A DNA stretch of 64,000 nucleotides from Stutzerimonas stutzeri. Its GTDB lineage: Bacteria; Pseudomonadota; Gammaproteobacteria; Pseudomonadales; Pseudomonadaceae. The DNA is taken from NCBI RefSeq assembly GCF_013522825.1, contig NZ_JAAMQZ010000009.1:1-64000 (forward strand). Reading direction: 5' to 3'. Positions 26,549-37,349 of the stretch are shown here, piece after piece; the first letter of the stretch is position 1, and the number at the start of each line of letters is the position of its first letter. The notes under the pieces were generated by a model, which saw only the letters and a list, made by a program, of their open reading frames with translations, did not search any database and had not been told where the DNA came from. A program made the translations under genes and the position numbers.

Positions 26549-29398
26549 ATGGCGCAGCAGTATCTACCGGGGCAACGCTGGATCAGCGACAGCGAAGCGG
26601 AACTCGGTCTGGGAACCATCCTGACGCTGGACGGGCGGATGCTCACCGTGCTCTATCCGGCCACCGGCGAAACCCGCCAATATGCGGCCCGCAGCGCCCC
26701 GCTGACCCGCGTGCGCTTCGTCCCCGGCGATGAAGTCACCCATTTCGAAGGCTGGAAGATGACCGTGCGCGAGGTCGACGACGTCGACGGCCTGCTGGTC
26801 TATCACGGCCTGACCGCGCAGAACGAAGCCCGCACCCTGCCGGAAACCCAGCTGTCCAACTTCATCCAGTTCCGCCTGGCCAGTGATCGTTTGTTCGCCG
26901 GGCAGATCGATCCGCTGAACTGGTTCAAGCTGCGTTACCACACGCTGGAAAACCAGAGCAAACAACTGACTTCCTCGCTGTGGGGGCTGGGCGGCGTGCG
27001 TGCGCAACCCATCGCGCATCAGTTGCATATCGCCCGCGAAGTCGCCGACCGCATCGCCCCGCGCGTGCTGCTGGCCGACGAAGTGGGCCTGGGCAAGACC
27101 ATCGAAGCCGGCCTGGTAATCCATCGCCAGTTGCTCTCCGGTCGCGCCAAGCGGGTACTCATCCTGGTGCCGGAAAACCTCCAGCATCAGTGGCTGGTGG
27201 AAATGCGCCGCCGCTTCAACCTGGAAGTCGCGCTGTTCGACGACGAGCGCTTCATCGAGAGCGATGCCAGCAATCCCTTCGAGGACACCCAGCTGGCGCT
27301 GGTCTCTCTGGAATGGCTGAAGGACGACGAGCGCGCCCAGGACGCCGCCTTCGCTGCCGGCTGGGACCTGCTGGTGGTGGACGAGGCGCATCACCTGGTC
27401 TGGCACCCGGAAAACGCCAGCGCCAAATACCAGTTGGTCGAACAGCTGGCCGAGGTGATTCCGGGCGTATTGCTGCTGACCGCCACCCCGGAACAGCTGG
27501 GCCAGGAAAGCCATTTCGCCCGCCTGCGCCTGCTCGACCCGAACCGTTTCCATGACCTGGAAGCCTTCCGTGCCGAAAGCGCCAGCTACCAGCCGGTTGC
27601 TGAAGCCGTGCAGGAGCTGCTCGACGAGGGTCGGCTGTCCGAACGCGCTCATCAGACCATCCATGAATTCCTCGGTGCCGAAGGCGAAGCATTGCTGGCA
27701 GCGGCTACCGATGGCGACATCGACGCCAGCAGCCGGCTGATCCGCGAACTGCTCGACCGCCACGGCACCGGGCGCCTGCTGTTCCGCAACACCCGCGCCG
27801 CCGTGCGCGGTTTCCCCGAGCGCCAGCTGCATCCCTATCCGCTGCCCTGCCCAGCCGAGTATCTGGAGCTGCCGCTGGGCGATCGCGCCGAGCTGTACCC
27901 GGAAGTCGCCTTCCAGAGCCAGCAGGACGAGCCCGAGGCGCAGAACCGCTGGTGGACCTTCGATCCGCGCGTCGAGTGGCTGATCGACACGCTGAAGATG
28001 CTGAAGAGGTTCAAGGTGCTGGTCATCTGTGCCCACGCCGAGACCGCACTGGACCTGGAAGACGCCCTGCGCGTGCGCTCCGGCATTCCGGCCACGGTGT
28101 TCCATGAAGGCATGAGCATCCTCGAACGTGACCGCGCCGCCGCCTACTTCGCCGACGAGGAATTCGGCGCGCAGGTGCTGATCTGCTCGGAAATCGGCAG
28201 CGAAGGCCGCAACTTCCAGTTCGCCCACCATCTGGTGCTGTTCGATCTGCCGGCGCACCCGGACCTGCTCGAACAGCGCATCGGTCGTCTCGACCGCATC
28301 GGTCAGGCGCATGTCATCCAGTTGCATGTGCCCTACCTGGAAACCAGCCCGCAGGAACGCCTGTTCCAGTGGTACCACCAGGCGCTGAATGCCTTCCTCA
28401 ATACCTGTCCCACCGGCAACGCCCTTCAGCATCAGTTCGGTCCGCGCCTGCTGAGCCAGCTGGAAGAAGGCGACGACGACGAATTCGGCCAGCTGATCGA
28501 AGAGGCCCGTGCCGAGCGCGAACGCCTGGAAGCCGAGCTGCATGCCGGTCGCGACCGCTTGTTGGAACTCAACTCCGCCGGTGGCGAACAGGGCGCCGCG
28601 CTGGTCGAAGCCATCGAGGAACAGGACGACCAGTTCGCCCTGCCGATCTATATGGAAGAGCTGTTCGACGCCTTCGGCATCGACAGCGAGGACCACTCCG
28701 AAAATGCGCTGATCCTGCGCCCCAGCGAGAAGATGCTCGACGCCAGCTTCCCGCTCGGCGACGACGAAGCCGTGACCATCACCTACGACCGCGAACAGGC
28801 GCTGGCCCGCGAGGACATGCAGTTCCTCACCTGGGAACACCCCATGGTGCAGGGCGGCATGGACCTGGTGCTGTCCGGCTCCATGGGCAACACCGCCGTG
28901 GCGCTGATCAAGAACAAGGCACTCAAACCCGGCACCGTGCTGCTGGAACTGCTGTTCGTCAGCGAAGTGGTGGCGCCGCGTGCGCTGCAGCTCAATCGCT
29001 TCCTGCCGCCGCTGGCGCTGCGCTGCCTGCTCGATTCCAACGGCAACGACCTGGCCCCCAAGGTTGCCTTCGAAACTCTCACCGACCAGCTGGAAAGCGT
29101 GCCGCGGGCCAGCGCCAACAAGTTCGTGCAAGCCCAACGCGACGTGCTGGCGGTGCAGATTTCCGATGCCGAAGCCAAGATCGCCCCGCGTCACAGCGAG
29201 CGCGTAGCCGAAGCACAGCGCCGGTTGAAAGCCAGCCTCGATGAAGAACTGGCGCGCCTGACCGCGCTGCAGGCGGTCAACCCCAGCGTGCGTGACAGCG
29301 AAATCGAGGCCCTGCGCAAGCAGCGTGAAGAAGGTCTGGCGATGCTGGAGAAAGCGGCGCTGCGCCTGGAGGCGATTCGCGTGCTGGTCGCAGGCTGA
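26549..29398 (+). CDS. rapA: RNA polymerase-associated ATPase RapA
   Basis: The 949-residue SWI2/SNF2 protein has the N-terminal RapA Tudor-like region ([20 protein letters not shown]), then a helicase core with Walker A DEVGLGKT at 177-184, DEAHH and the C-terminal helicase half ([11 protein letters not shown]). E. coli RapA is 968 residues. The enzyme recycles RNA polymerase after transcription. It is monocistronic and ends before a strong terminator shared with the convergent lhr gene. Confidence 0.97.
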   Translation: MAQQYLPGQRWISDSEAELGLGTILTLDGRMLTVLYPATGETRQYAARSAPLTRVRFVPGDEVTHFEGWKMTVREVDDVDGLLVYHGLTAQNEARTLPETQLSNFIQFRLASDRLFAGQIDPLNWFKLRYHTLENQSKQLTSSLWGLGGVRAQPIAHQLHIAREVADRIAPRVLLADEVGLGKTIEAGLVIHRQLLSGRAKRVLILVPENLQHQWLVEMRRRFNLEVALFDDERFIESDASNPFEDTQLALVSLEWLKDDERAQDAAFAAGWDLLVVDEAHHLVWHPENASAKYQLVEQLAEVIPGVLLLTATPEQLGQESHFARLRLLDPNRFHDLEAFRAESASYQPVAEAVQELLDEGRLSERAHQTIHEFLGAEGEALLAAATDGDIDASSRLIRELLDRHGTGRLLFRNTRAAVRGFPERQLHPYPLPCPAEYLELPLGDRAELYPEVAFQSQQDEPEAQNRWWTFDPRVEWLIDTLKMLKRFKVLVICAHAETALDLEDALRVRSGIPATVFHEGMSILERDRAAAYFADEEFGAQVLICSEIGSEGRNFQFAHHLVLFDLPAHPDLLEQRIGRLDRIGQAHVIQLHVPYLETSPQERLFQWYHQALNAFLNTCPTGNALQHQFGPRLLSQLEEGDDDEFGQLIEEARAERERLEAELHAGRDRLLELNSAGGEQGAALVEAIEEQDDQFALPIYMEELFDAFGIDSEDHSENALILRPSEKMLDASFPLGDDEAVTITYDREQALAREDMQFLTWEHPMVQGGMDLVLSGSMGNTAVALIKNKALKPGTVLLELLFVSEVVAPRALQLNRFLPPLALRCLLDSNGNDLAPKVAFETLTDQLESVPRASANKFVQAQRDVLAVQISDAEAKIAPRHSERVAEAQRRLKASLDEELARLTALQAVNPSVRDSEIEALRKQREEGLAMLEKAALRLEAIRVLVAG

Positions 29399-29414
29399 TT
29401 CATCCCGCGGGAAG

Positions 29415-29450
29415 AAAGGCCGGCTGCGAGTGATCGCAGCCGGCCTTTTC
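29415..29450. terminator. Bidirectional terminator between rapA and lhr
   Basis: GGCCGGCTGCGA, loop GTGA, TCGCAGCCGGCC gives a perfect 12-bp stem. TTTTC follows on the plus strand, and TTTC on the minus strand, so it can serve both convergent genes. Confidence 0.92.
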
Positions 29451-29464
29451 GTTTCGCCTCGGCG

Positions 29465-32400
29465 CTAGCGCCGCGCCATCGCCAGCAGTTGCCGCGCCTT
29501 GCGCTGATCGTCTTCATCCAGTTCAGCCAGCAGCTCAGGCTTGCCAGCGATCAGTAATCCCAGCGGTGCACCGTCGCGATAGAGCACGCGATTGCCAGCC
29601 ACTGCCGGCACGCGCTCACCAGGCAGCAAGGTACCGACCTGATTGAGCGGATCGACTGCCGAGACGGCGATCATTTCGCCCGTCAGTGGCCGCTTGCGTA
29701 CCTCGCGCAGCAGGCCGACCGCCTCCGGTAAAGCGAACTGTTCGCCCGGCACGCCCGCGACGAAGCGCCCGCCGCGAATCTCGCCGCGCGCTTCGAGCCG
29801 GTGGTAGACGCGCAGCAGCTCACGCCAGGGCGGCAGCCAGTCCGCCTCGCGATCCAGCAATCGCCAGAACACCACGCCGTAGCGGCGCAGCAGGGTCATG
29901 GCGATGTGTTCCAGCGCTTCTGAATCGAGCGCAGCCGAGCGCGGCATGGCCGTTTCGACCGGCGCCCTCGTACCCTTGCGAACCAGTGCCCAGCGCCCCG
30001 CATCGGCCATGCCGCCGATAAAGGCGCCGCCACGACTCTGCCGAGCACTGCGTGAACGCTTGGCGGCGGGCGCCAGCAAGGCGCGCAGACCGGCGAAGCT
30101 GTCGGCGTTGACCAGCCCGACCGCGACCAGCTCACCGAGCGCATCTTCCAGTTCGCTGCGCAGCAGATGCGCATCCTGCCGCAGCTCATCGAAGAACAAC
30201 GCGCCCTGCCCCTGCAGCGTCTCGAAGACCCGCTGCGCCCGCGACGAAAGCTCCGGCTGCGGCGCGTCGCCAGCCAGCGCGTACCAGGCCGCGAGGTGCC
30301 GACGCGGCAACAGCACGATGGGCGTGCCACGCACCGGGCCGCTGCTGGCTTTGACCCGCCCGGCCAGGCGTGTCCAGACGATGCGCCCGGCTTGGCAGAG
30401 TTCGTCCAGCCAGGTGCGACCGTAATCCTTCAACCGCGCAGGCAACAGGTCGCTCTCCCAGGCCCCGGCGGCGGCCTGGAAACCTTCGAGCTGCTCGACC
30501 ACCGTGCCGAGCGCGTCGCGGCCCTGCATTCGCGTCGCCTCGGACAGGTGCTGCCAGTCGAACAGAAAGCGCATGAAATCGGCGCGCTCCACCGGCTCGA
30601 TCTCGCGGCGCAGGCGCTTGACCGTATAACGATGGATGCGCGCCAGCAAATGCCGCTCGCACCATTCGTCTTCGCTCGCACCGGGTGTGAAGCGACCACG
30701 CAATACATAACCTTCGGATTCCAGACGGATCAGGGCCTGGGCGACGACCGAGGCCGGCAAGGCCAGCGGTCGGGCGATCAGCGAGACCGGCAAGGGTCCG
30801 AAGCCGGTCAGCCGCGCGCGTACCAGTTCCAGCACGGCATCGTCCTCGGTCGGCACTCCATCGAAGCCGGGCAACGGCTGCAAGACCGGCTCGTGTGACG
30901 CGCCCGGATAGATGGCCTGGCCAAGCGCGAGCCGTTCCAGCGGCAGCCAGAGCGCGCGCTCCTGCGCGATTCCCAGCCGGGTTGCGCGACCTCCCCGGGC
31001 CAGTTCATGCAGCCAGGCGAACCAATCCTGTTCGGCCAGCGCCTCGCTCTCGGCGATACCGCCGAGGCCGACCAGCGCCTCATGCAGCTCGTCCGGATTG
31101 CGCGCTTGCGGCCAGGCTTGCTCGCGCACCGCTTCGATGGCGTCGGCATCCAGCGCGCCTAGATCGTCACTGGACTCGGGATCGGTCCAGCGTCGATTGA
31201 GCACCGCCTGGGTGCGGCGTTCTTCCAGCGGCGCATCGTCGAGAAAGGCATAGGGCCGTGCGCCAAGCACCTCCATGGCCAGCGGTGACGGCGCCGGCAG
31301 GTCACGCGCCAGCAGCTCGACTTCACCCGCCTCGATGCGCCGCAACAGTGCCAGCCAGCCTTCGCTGTCCATGGCCTCGTGCAGACAGTCATCCAGGGTC
31401 TGCGCCACCAGTGGATGCTCGGGAATCTCGCGTTCGCCGACGATGTTTTCCAGGCAGGCGACCTGATCGGGAAAAACGGTGGCAAGCAGGTCTTCGCTCT
31501 TCATCCGCTGTAGCTGCGGCGCCACCTTGCGCCCACCGGCCATGCGCGGCAGCGCCAGGGCTGTGGTGGCGTTCCAGCGCCAGCGCACGCCGAACAGCGG
31601 CGCGTCGAGCAATGCCTGGATCAGGACATGTTCAGCACTGCTGGAATGCAGATAGCGCCAGACCTCTTCGAGCGGAAAACTGTGGCTGGTGGACAGCGAA
31701 AAGATGATCGCATCCTCGGTCGCCGCCGCCTGCAGCTCGAAGTTGAACGTGCGGCAGAACCGCTTGCGCAGGGCCAGGCCCCAGGCACGGTTGATCCGGC
31801 TGCCGTAGGGCGAATGAATGACCAGTTGGGTGCCGCCTGATTCGTCGAAGAAGCGCTCCATGATCAGCCGGCTTTGCGTCGGCAGCGCACCCAGCGCCGA
31901 GCGTGTACGGGCCAGGTATTCGACGATCTGCCGGGCGGCGGAGTCTGGCAGACCGAGGATGCCGGTTAGCCAGTCGATGGCGGGAGTCAGGTCCAGCGTA
32001 TGCCCCAGCCGTTCCTCGACTGCCTCCCGCAGCCTCGCCACGGCTACCGACAACTCATCACTACGCCCCGGCGCCTCGCCGAGCCAGAACGGGATGTTCG
32101 GTGGCTGGCCCTGGGCGTCCTCGACCCGGACCCGGCCAGGCTCGATCTTGAGGATGCGATAAGAAGTGTTGCCCAGCTGGAAGACGTCGCCGGCAAGGCT
32201 TTCCACCGCGAAATCTTCGTTCACCGTGCCGATGTTGAATGCCTGGGGTTCGAGCAGCACCGCATAGTCGGCGTTGTCGGCAATGGTGCCGCCCGACGTC
32301 AACGCGGTCAGGCGCCCGCCGCGTCGGCCTCGTAGGCTGCGGCTGGCCAGGTCGCGGTGCAGATAGGCGCCGCGTGCGCCGTGGCGGGTGGTGTAGCCTT

Positions 32401-33781
32401 CGGCGAGCATCGCCAGCAGCGCCTGGTAGTTCGCCTCGCTCAAATCGGTGTAGGGCATGGCGCGGTGGATCGACGCCAATAGCGCGTCCTCCCGCCACTC
32501 GCGGCACGACACCTCGGCGACGATCTGTTGCGCCAGCACGTCCAGCGGCGCCACGGGAATCGTCAGCGTATCCAGCTCGCCACGGCGCACACTGTCGAGC
32601 AAGGCGGCGCATTCGATCAGGTCGTCGCGCGAACTGGGAAACAAACGGCCCCTGGAAATGCCGCCAACCTGGTGTCCGGCACGGCCAACGCGTTGTAGAA
32701 AGGCTGCTATCGAGCGCGGCGAACCCAGCTGGCAGACCAGCTCGACGTCACCGATATCGATGCCCAGTTCCAGCGAGGCGGTGGCCACCAATACCCGCAG
32801 CTCGCCACGCTTGAGCTTCTGCTCGGCATCCAGCCGCTGCTCACGCGCCAGGCTGCCGTGATGGGCGGCGACCACGGCATTGCCGAGACGCTCGCTCAGA
32901 TGCCGCGCGGCGTGTTCGGCCATGCGCCGCGTATTGACGAAGACGAGTGTGGTCCGGTGTTCGCCGACCAGCGTCGCCAAGCGGTCGTAGACCAGGTCCC
33001 ACACCGCATTGCTCATTACCGCTTCCAGCGGCACCGGCGGCACTTCCAGTGCCAGGTCACGCGCACGACCGTGGCCGATATCGACGATTTCGCAGCGCCG
33101 CCCGGCGCCGACCAGGAAGCCCGCTACCGCCTCGATGGGCTTCTGTGTGGCCGACAGCCCGATGCGCACCAGCGGTCGCCGGCACAACGCCTCCAGTCGT
33201 TCCAGCGACAAGGCCAGATGGCTGCCACGCTTGTTGCCGGCAATCGCATGGATCTCGTCGACGATCACGCTGTGCACTCCCGCAAGCATCTGCCGGCCAG
33301 AGTCGGAGCCCAGCAGCACATAGAGCGATTCCGGCGTCGTCACCAGAATATGCGGCACCCGCTTGCGCATCGCCGCCCGCTCGGCCTGCGGCGTATCGCC
33401 GGTGCGCACGGCGGTGCGGATCTGCAGCGCCGGCAGGCCAAGCTGCTCCAGTTCGGCGGATATTCCCCGCAACGGTTGTTCGAGATTCACATGGATATCG
33501 TTGGACAGCGCCTTGAGCGGCGAGACGTAAAGCACGGCTGTCTGGTCCGCCAAGCCGCCCTCGCCCAGACGCTGCCGGACCAGCTGATCGATCGCGGCGA
33601 GGAAGGCCGTCAGGGTCTTGCCCGAGCCGGTGGGCGCGGCGATCAATGTCGATTGGCCGGAACGAATCAAGGGCCAGGCGGCTATCTGAGCCGGTGTAGG
33701 CGAAGGAAAGCTGCGGCTGAACCAGCCAGCTACCGCTGGATGGAACGCGGTAACGGCATCGTGCACGGAAATTGTTTTCAT
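29465..33781 (-). CDS. lhr: Lhr-family superfamily 2 DNA helicase
   Basis: The 1438-residue protein starts at 33781 ([13 protein letters not shown]). Motif I is APTGSGKT (about 49-56), and motif II is the Lhr-specific DEIH at 175-178. The helicase C-terminal half carries [32 protein letters not shown], and a long Lhr core/winged-helix extension completes it (E. coli Lhr is 1538 residues). Lhr translocates on single-stranded DNA and is linked to DNA repair. The ribosome-binding site is weak. It is convergent with rapA. Confidence 0.95.
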   Translation of the reverse strand: MKTISVHDAVTAFHPAVAGWFSRSFPSPTPAQIAAWPLIRSGQSTLIAAPTGSGKTLTAFLAAIDQLVRQRLGEGGLADQTAVLYVSPLKALSNDIHVNLEQPLRGISAELEQLGLPALQIRTAVRTGDTPQAERAAMRKRVPHILVTTPESLYVLLGSDSGRQMLAGVHSVIVDEIHAIAGNKRGSHLALSLERLEALCRRPLVRIGLSATQKPIEAVAGFLVGAGRRCEIVDIGHGRARDLALEVPPVPLEAVMSNAVWDLVYDRLATLVGEHRTTLVFVNTRRMAEHAARHLSERLGNAVVAAHHGSLAREQRLDAEQKLKRGELRVLVATASLELGIDIGDVELVCQLGSPRSIAAFLQRVGRAGHQVGGISRGRLFPSSRDDLIECAALLDSVRRGELDTLTIPVAPLDVLAQQIVAEVSCREWREDALLASIHRAMPYTDLSEANYQALLAMLAEGYTTRHGARGAYLHRDLASRSLRGRRGGRLTALTSGGTIADNADYAVLLEPQAFNIGTVNEDFAVESLAGDVFQLGNTSYRILKIEPGRVRVEDAQGQPPNIPFWLGEAPGRSDELSVAVARLREAVEERLGHTLDLTPAIDWLTGILGLPDSAARQIVEYLARTRSALGALPTQSRLIMERFFDESGGTQLVIHSPYGSRINRAWGLALRKRFCRTFNFELQAAATEDAIIFSLSTSHSFPLEEVWRYLHSSSAEHVLIQALLDAPLFGVRWRWNATTALALPRMAGGRKVAPQLQRMKSEDLLATVFPDQVACLENIVGEREIPEHPLVAQTLDDCLHEAMDSEGWLALLRRIEAGEVELLARDLPAPSPLAMEVLGARPYAFLDDAPLEERRTQAVLNRRWTDPESSDDLGALDADAIEAVREQAWPQARNPDELHEALVGLGGIAESEALAEQDWFAWLHELARGGRATRLGIAQERALWLPLERLALGQAIYPGASHEPVLQPLPGFDGVPTEDDAVLELVRARLTGFGPLPVSLIARPLALPASVVAQALIRLESEGYVLRGRFTPGASEDEWCERHLLARIHRYTVKRLRREIEPVERADFMRFLFDWQHLSEATRMQGRDALGTVVEQLEGFQAAAGAWESDLLPARLKDYGRTWLDELCQAGRIVWTRLAGRVKASSGPVRGTPIVLLPRRHLAAWYALAGDAPQPELSSRAQRVFETLQGQGALFFDELRQDAHLLRSELEDALGELVAVGLVNADSFAGLRALLAPAAKRSRSARQSRGGAFIGGMADAGRWALVRKGTRAPVETAMPRSAALDSEALEHIAMTLLRRYGVVFWRLLDREADWLPPWRELLRVYHRLEARGEIRGGRFVAGVPGEQFALPEAVGLLREVRKRPLTGEMIAVSAVDPLNQVGTLLPGERVPAVAGNRVLYRDGAPLGLLIAGKPELLAELDEDDQRKARQLLAMARR

Positions 33782-33904
33782 GCATCTGAATATGCTGGCG
33801 CCACAGCGTGTCCACAAGGGCGCTCGACCGCAGCCCGTCGCCTGCTCGGAAACGGTCGCCCGCCCCGGCGGTCAACTTGAGACAGCCCGCCAATGGAGAG
33901 CACC

Positions 33905-34216
33905 ATGAACGCCCAACCCCTGACACTCGACGATGCGATGCAGCTGGTCACCGAAGCCTTTCTGCCGTGCGGCTGCGTGACCAGCGCCAATCCGGACGAC
34001 GACAGTTTCGGCTTTACCGTGATGTCCAGCAGCGGCGCCGAGATGCTGCGAGTGCCCAGCGTGCCGCGTGAGGAGTACAGCAGCGCACAGCGGCTCGGCA
34101 GCGTCATCGAGCAGGCGCGGCTCGACGTTGAAGACAAGGACCAGCGCCTCGAACCCTGGACCATGCCGGCACTGAGCGACGACACCGGCATTCCGGAAAC
34201 CCCACCGAACTACTGA
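33905..34216 (+). CDS. Hypothetical protein, 103 residues
   Basis: Starts at 33905 behind GGAGAG (MNAQPLTLDDAMQLV). The sequence is acidic (VTSANPDDDSFGF, LDVEDKDQRLEPW) and ends GIPETPPNY. There is no signal peptide and no recognisable domain. It lies 14 bp before the SDR gene and is probably co-transcribed with it. Function unknown. Confidence 0.75.
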   Translation: MNAQPLTLDDAMQLVTEAFLPCGCVTSANPDDDSFGFTVMSSSGAEMLRVPSVPREEYSSAQRLGSVIEQARLDVEDKDQRLEPWTMPALSDDTGIPETPPNY

Positions 34217-34230
34217 GGCTGGAGGTGACC

Positions 34231-34926
34231 ATGAGCGATCCGGTTCTGCTGATCACCGGCGCATCCTCCGGAATCGGCGCGGCCACCGCACGGCTCGCCG
34301 CAGAAGCCGGGTATCGCGTTGCCCTGGCGGCACGCTCCGAGCACAAGCTCACGAAGCTGGTAAGCGAACTCGGTGGCCCGCAACGCGCGCTGGCGATCCG
34401 CTGTGACGTGAAGGAATACGCCGAACAACAGGCCATGGTGCGGCAGGTTCTGGAGCATTTCGGCCAGCTCGATGCGGTGTATGCCAATGCCGGTATCCCA
34501 GGCGGCGAAGGCGGCTTCAGCGGCGCCGACCCGGACGTCTGGCGCGACATGTTGCTTACCAACGTCTACGGCGTCGGCCTGACCCTGCGTTGCAGTATCG
34601 AGGCGCTCAAAGCCAGTCGCGGTCACTTGCTACTGACGGGCTCTGCCGCAGGCCGCTTCGTCATTCCCGGCTCGATGTACAGCGCTAGCAAATGGGCGGT
34701 GACCGGCATGGGCCTCAGCGTGCGCGAGGAATTGCGCGGCACGGGTGTGCGGGTCACCTTGATCGAGCCCGGCATGGTCGACACGCCGCTGTTCGACGAA
34801 CCGCCGGCGTACGCGATGCAACCGGAGGACATCGGTCGGGCAGTGGTTTACGCGCTGTCGCAGCCGGCGCATGTGGATGTCAACGAAATGCTGATACGCC
34901 CTACCCCGCCAGTCGAAGAAGGCTAA
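34231..34926 (+). CDS. SDR family oxidoreductase
   Basis: The 231-residue protein has the cofactor motif LLITGASSGIGAATARLA, a nucleotide-specificity loop with ARSEHKL, the NAGIPGG motif and the active-site segment YSASKWAV. ATG 34231 follows GGAGG at five bases; the GTG at 34225 overlaps that site and is not used. It resembles general NADP-dependent dehydrogenases acting on short-chain alcohols or hydroxy acids; the substrate is unknown. Confidence 0.9.
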   Translation: MSDPVLLITGASSGIGAATARLAAEAGYRVALAARSEHKLTKLVSELGGPQRALAIRCDVKEYAEQQAMVRQVLEHFGQLDAVYANAGIPGGEGGFSGADPDVWRDMLLTNVYGVGLTLRCSIEALKASRGHLLLTGSAAGRFVIPGSMYSASKWAVTGMGLSVREELRGTGVRVTLIEPGMVDTPLFDEPPAYAMQPEDIGRAVVYALSQPAHVDVNEMLIRPTPPVEEG

Positions 34927-35088
34927 GCCGGCGCCTCGATCAGGCTTTACATCACAGGCGAAGCGACGCCATTGCGGCGCGCTCGCATCAGCCTCGCAGA
35001 AACTTTTGCGCCTCGCTTCGGGTCGCTATAGAGGCGGTTATCGACCGTTCCAGCATCGAACATCCGGGCATCGAACAGGGGGACGCCG

Positions 35089-36381
35089 ATGGGCAATCTG
35101 GCAGCACAGCCAAACCAGCAACCGGCGCACGCCGAACCGGATCGCCTGCTGCAGCGCTTCCGGCAGGTACGCGCCGCCAGCGAAGCAATCTGCGCACCCT
35201 TGCAGATCGAGGATTACATCATCCAGAGCATGCCCGACGTCAGCCCGCCGAAATGGCACCTGGCGCACGTCAGCTGGTTCTTCGAGGCGTTCTTGCTCAA
35301 GCCTTATCTGGCGGGCTACAAGCCGCTCGACGCGGGCTATGACCACTTGTTCAATTCCTACTACGAAACCCACGGCACGCCATTTCCACGGGCCCAGCGC
35401 GGGCTGATTTCGCGGCCCGGCGTGAACGACGTCTACCGCTTTCGCCATCACGTCGATCAGGCGCTGGGCGAGCTTCTGGCCAATCCTTCCCAGCAGCATG
35501 CCACTGAAATCCTGCGCCGGGTCGAGCTGGGGCTGGAGCATGAACAGCAGCATCAGGAGCTGCTGCTGATGGACATCAAGCACATCCTGGCGCAAAACCC
35601 CCTGCACCCGGTCTATCGCAACGATCTGAAGCCGGCACCGAGGCCGCAGAATGACCGCCTGCGCTGGCACGACTTTGGCGGCGGGGTACGCCATATCGGC
35701 CACGACGACAGCGGTTTCGCCTTCGATTGCGAGACGCCGCGGCACCGGCAGTTCATCGAGGATTTCCAGCTGGCCGATCGACTGGTGAGCAATCGCGAAT
35801 ACCTGTCGTTCATCGCCGACGGCGGTTATGCACGCAGTGAACTCTGGCTGTCCGACGGCTGGGCGCATATCCGTCAGCATGGCTGGAACGCCCCGCTGTA
35901 TTGGCATCGCGACGACGGCGCCTGGTACGAAATGACCCTTGGCGGGCTACGACCGCTGGATATGGAGGCGCCGGTCTGCCACATCAGTTTCTATGAGGCG
36001 GACGCCTATGCCCGCTGGGCCTGCGCCCGACTGCCCACCGAAGCCGAGTGGGAAGTGGCCGCCAGCGACCTGCCCCGACAGGGCAACTTCCTTGAAAACG
36101 ATCACCTGCAGCCCGTTGCCGCTGCGCCCGGCGAAGGGCCGGCGCAGCTGTTCGGGGATGTCTGGGAATGGACGGCCAGCGCCTACCGGCCCTATCCCGG
36201 CTTCCGCCCACTGGAAGGCAGCCTGGGCGAGTACAACGGCAAGTTCATGTCCGGGCAGATGGTGCTGCGCGGCGGTTGTTGCGCCACACCGCTGGCACAT
36301 ATTCGCGCCACCTACCGCAACTTTTTCCAGCCGGCCATGCGCTGGCAATTCGCCGGGCTACGCCTGGCCAGGGAGCTATGA
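35089..36381 (+). CDS. egtB: EgtB-type sulfoxide synthase (ergothioneine biosynthesis)
   Basis: The 430-residue protein begins behind AGGGGG. It combines an N-terminal DinB-like four-helix domain with a C-terminal formylglycine-generating-enzyme-like domain. The iron ligands form the H-x3-H-x-E motif HEQQHQE (His151, His155, Glu157), with an additional His at 60 in WHLAHVSWFF. The FGE half shows LPTEAEWE and GDVWEWTASAYRPYPGF. EgtB enzymes join cysteine or gamma-glutamylcysteine to hercynine through a non-haem iron centre. EgtD follows with an ATGA overlap, so the two make a minimal pathway; no egtA, egtC or egtE is nearby. Confidence 0.94.
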   Translation: MGNLAAQPNQQPAHAEPDRLLQRFRQVRAASEAICAPLQIEDYIIQSMPDVSPPKWHLAHVSWFFEAFLLKPYLAGYKPLDAGYDHLFNSYYETHGTPFPRAQRGLISRPGVNDVYRFRHHVDQALGELLANPSQQHATEILRRVELGLEHEQQHQELLLMDIKHILAQNPLHPVYRNDLKPAPRPQNDRLRWHDFGGGVRHIGHDDSGFAFDCETPRHRQFIEDFQLADRLVSNREYLSFIADGGYARSELWLSDGWAHIRQHGWNAPLYWHRDDGAWYEMTLGGLRPLDMEAPVCHISFYEADAYARWACARLPTEAEWEVAASDLPRQGNFLENDHLQPVAAAPGEGPAQLFGDVWEWTASAYRPYPGFRPLEGSLGEYNGKFMSGQMVLRGGCCATPLAHIRATYRNFFQPAMRWQFAGLRLAREL

Positions 36382-37349
36382 CGATGGCATTAGCCGTGCA
36401 TTTCCATGACCAGACCCAGCAACCTCACGAGGCTTCGCTGCGTGATGAAACGCTGGCTGGTTTCGCGGCCTCGCCAAAACATATCTCGCCGAAGTTCTTC
36501 TATGACCAGCGTGGATCGGAGCTCTTCGAGCAGATATGCCTGCAGCCCGAGTACTACCTGACCCGCACCGAAGAGCAGATTCTCGCCGGCGCGGCCAATG
36601 ACATCCGTGAGATCGCCGGACCACAGACCGACCTGATCGAGCTGGGCAGCGGTGCCAGCCGCAAGGTGCGTTTGCTGCTCGAAGGGCTGCGACCGATCAG
36701 TTATCTGGGCATCGACATCTCGGAGCAGTTCCTGCTCACCAGCACGCAGCGCCTGGCCGCCGACTATCCGTGGCTGGAAGTCCATGCCGCCTGCGCCGAT
36801 TTCTCGGATGAGCTGACCCTTCCGAACGACTTCACCATTCATCAGCCGCTGGTGTTCTTTCCCGGCTCCAGCATCGGTAACTTCACGCCGCTGCAGGCAC
36901 GCAAACTGCTCGGCCACCTGCACGACATCCTTCCGCCCGGAGGCGGCGTGCTGATTGGCGTCGACCTGGTCAAGGACCGCGACGTGCTCGAAGCGGCCTA
37001 TAACGACCGCGCGCATGTCACGGCGGCGTTCAACCTCAACCTGCTACGACGCATTCGCCGGGAACTGAACAGCGACATCGATCCATCACGTTTCGCTCAT
37101 CACGCTTTCTTCAATGAAAACGACTCACGCATCGAAATGCACCTGATCAGTCGCGAGGCGCAGGACGTATCCGTCAACGGCCAGCGGTTTCACTTCGACT
37201 CCGGCGAAAGCCTGCATACCGAGAATTCCTACAAATACACCCTGGAGTCCTTCTCCAATCTCGCCAGCAGCGCCGGCTTCGATTGCAGCGGCCAATGGAC
37301 CGACTCCGGCGAGCTGTTCAGCGTGCACTACCTGCAACGACGCCCATGA
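36378..37349 (+). CDS. egtD: L-histidine N-alpha-methyltransferase EgtD
   Basis: The 323-residue protein starts at ATG 36378, overlapping the egtB stop. The motif LIELGSGASRKVRLLLEGL binds SAM, LGIDISEQFL and LVFFPGSSIGNF are EgtD signatures, and the N-terminal SPKFFYDQRGSELFEQIC is typical. The enzyme trimethylates histidine to hercynine, the substrate of EgtB. It is translationally coupled both to egtB upstream and to the peptidase gene downstream (ATGA at 37346-37349). Confidence 0.95.
   Translation: MTMALAVHFHDQTQQPHEASLRDETLAGFAASPKHISPKFFYDQRGSELFEQICLQPEYYLTRTEEQILAGAANDIREIAGPQTDLIELGSGASRKVRLLLEGLRPISYLGIDISEQFLLTSTQRLAADYPWLEVHAACADFSDELTLPNDFTIHQPLVFFPGSSIGNFTPLQARKLLGHLHDILPPGGGVLIGVDLVKDRDVLEAAYNDRAHVTAAFNLNLLRRIRRELNSDIDPSRFAHHAFFNENDSRIEMHLISREAQDVSVNGQRFHFDSGESLHTENSYKYTLESFSNLASSAGFDCSGQWTDSGELFSVHYLQRRP

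Noticed and set aside
26564..29194. 876-codon open frame on the minus strand within rapA
   Set aside because: It is a high-GC antisense frame of rapA with no family features and no ribosome-binding site.
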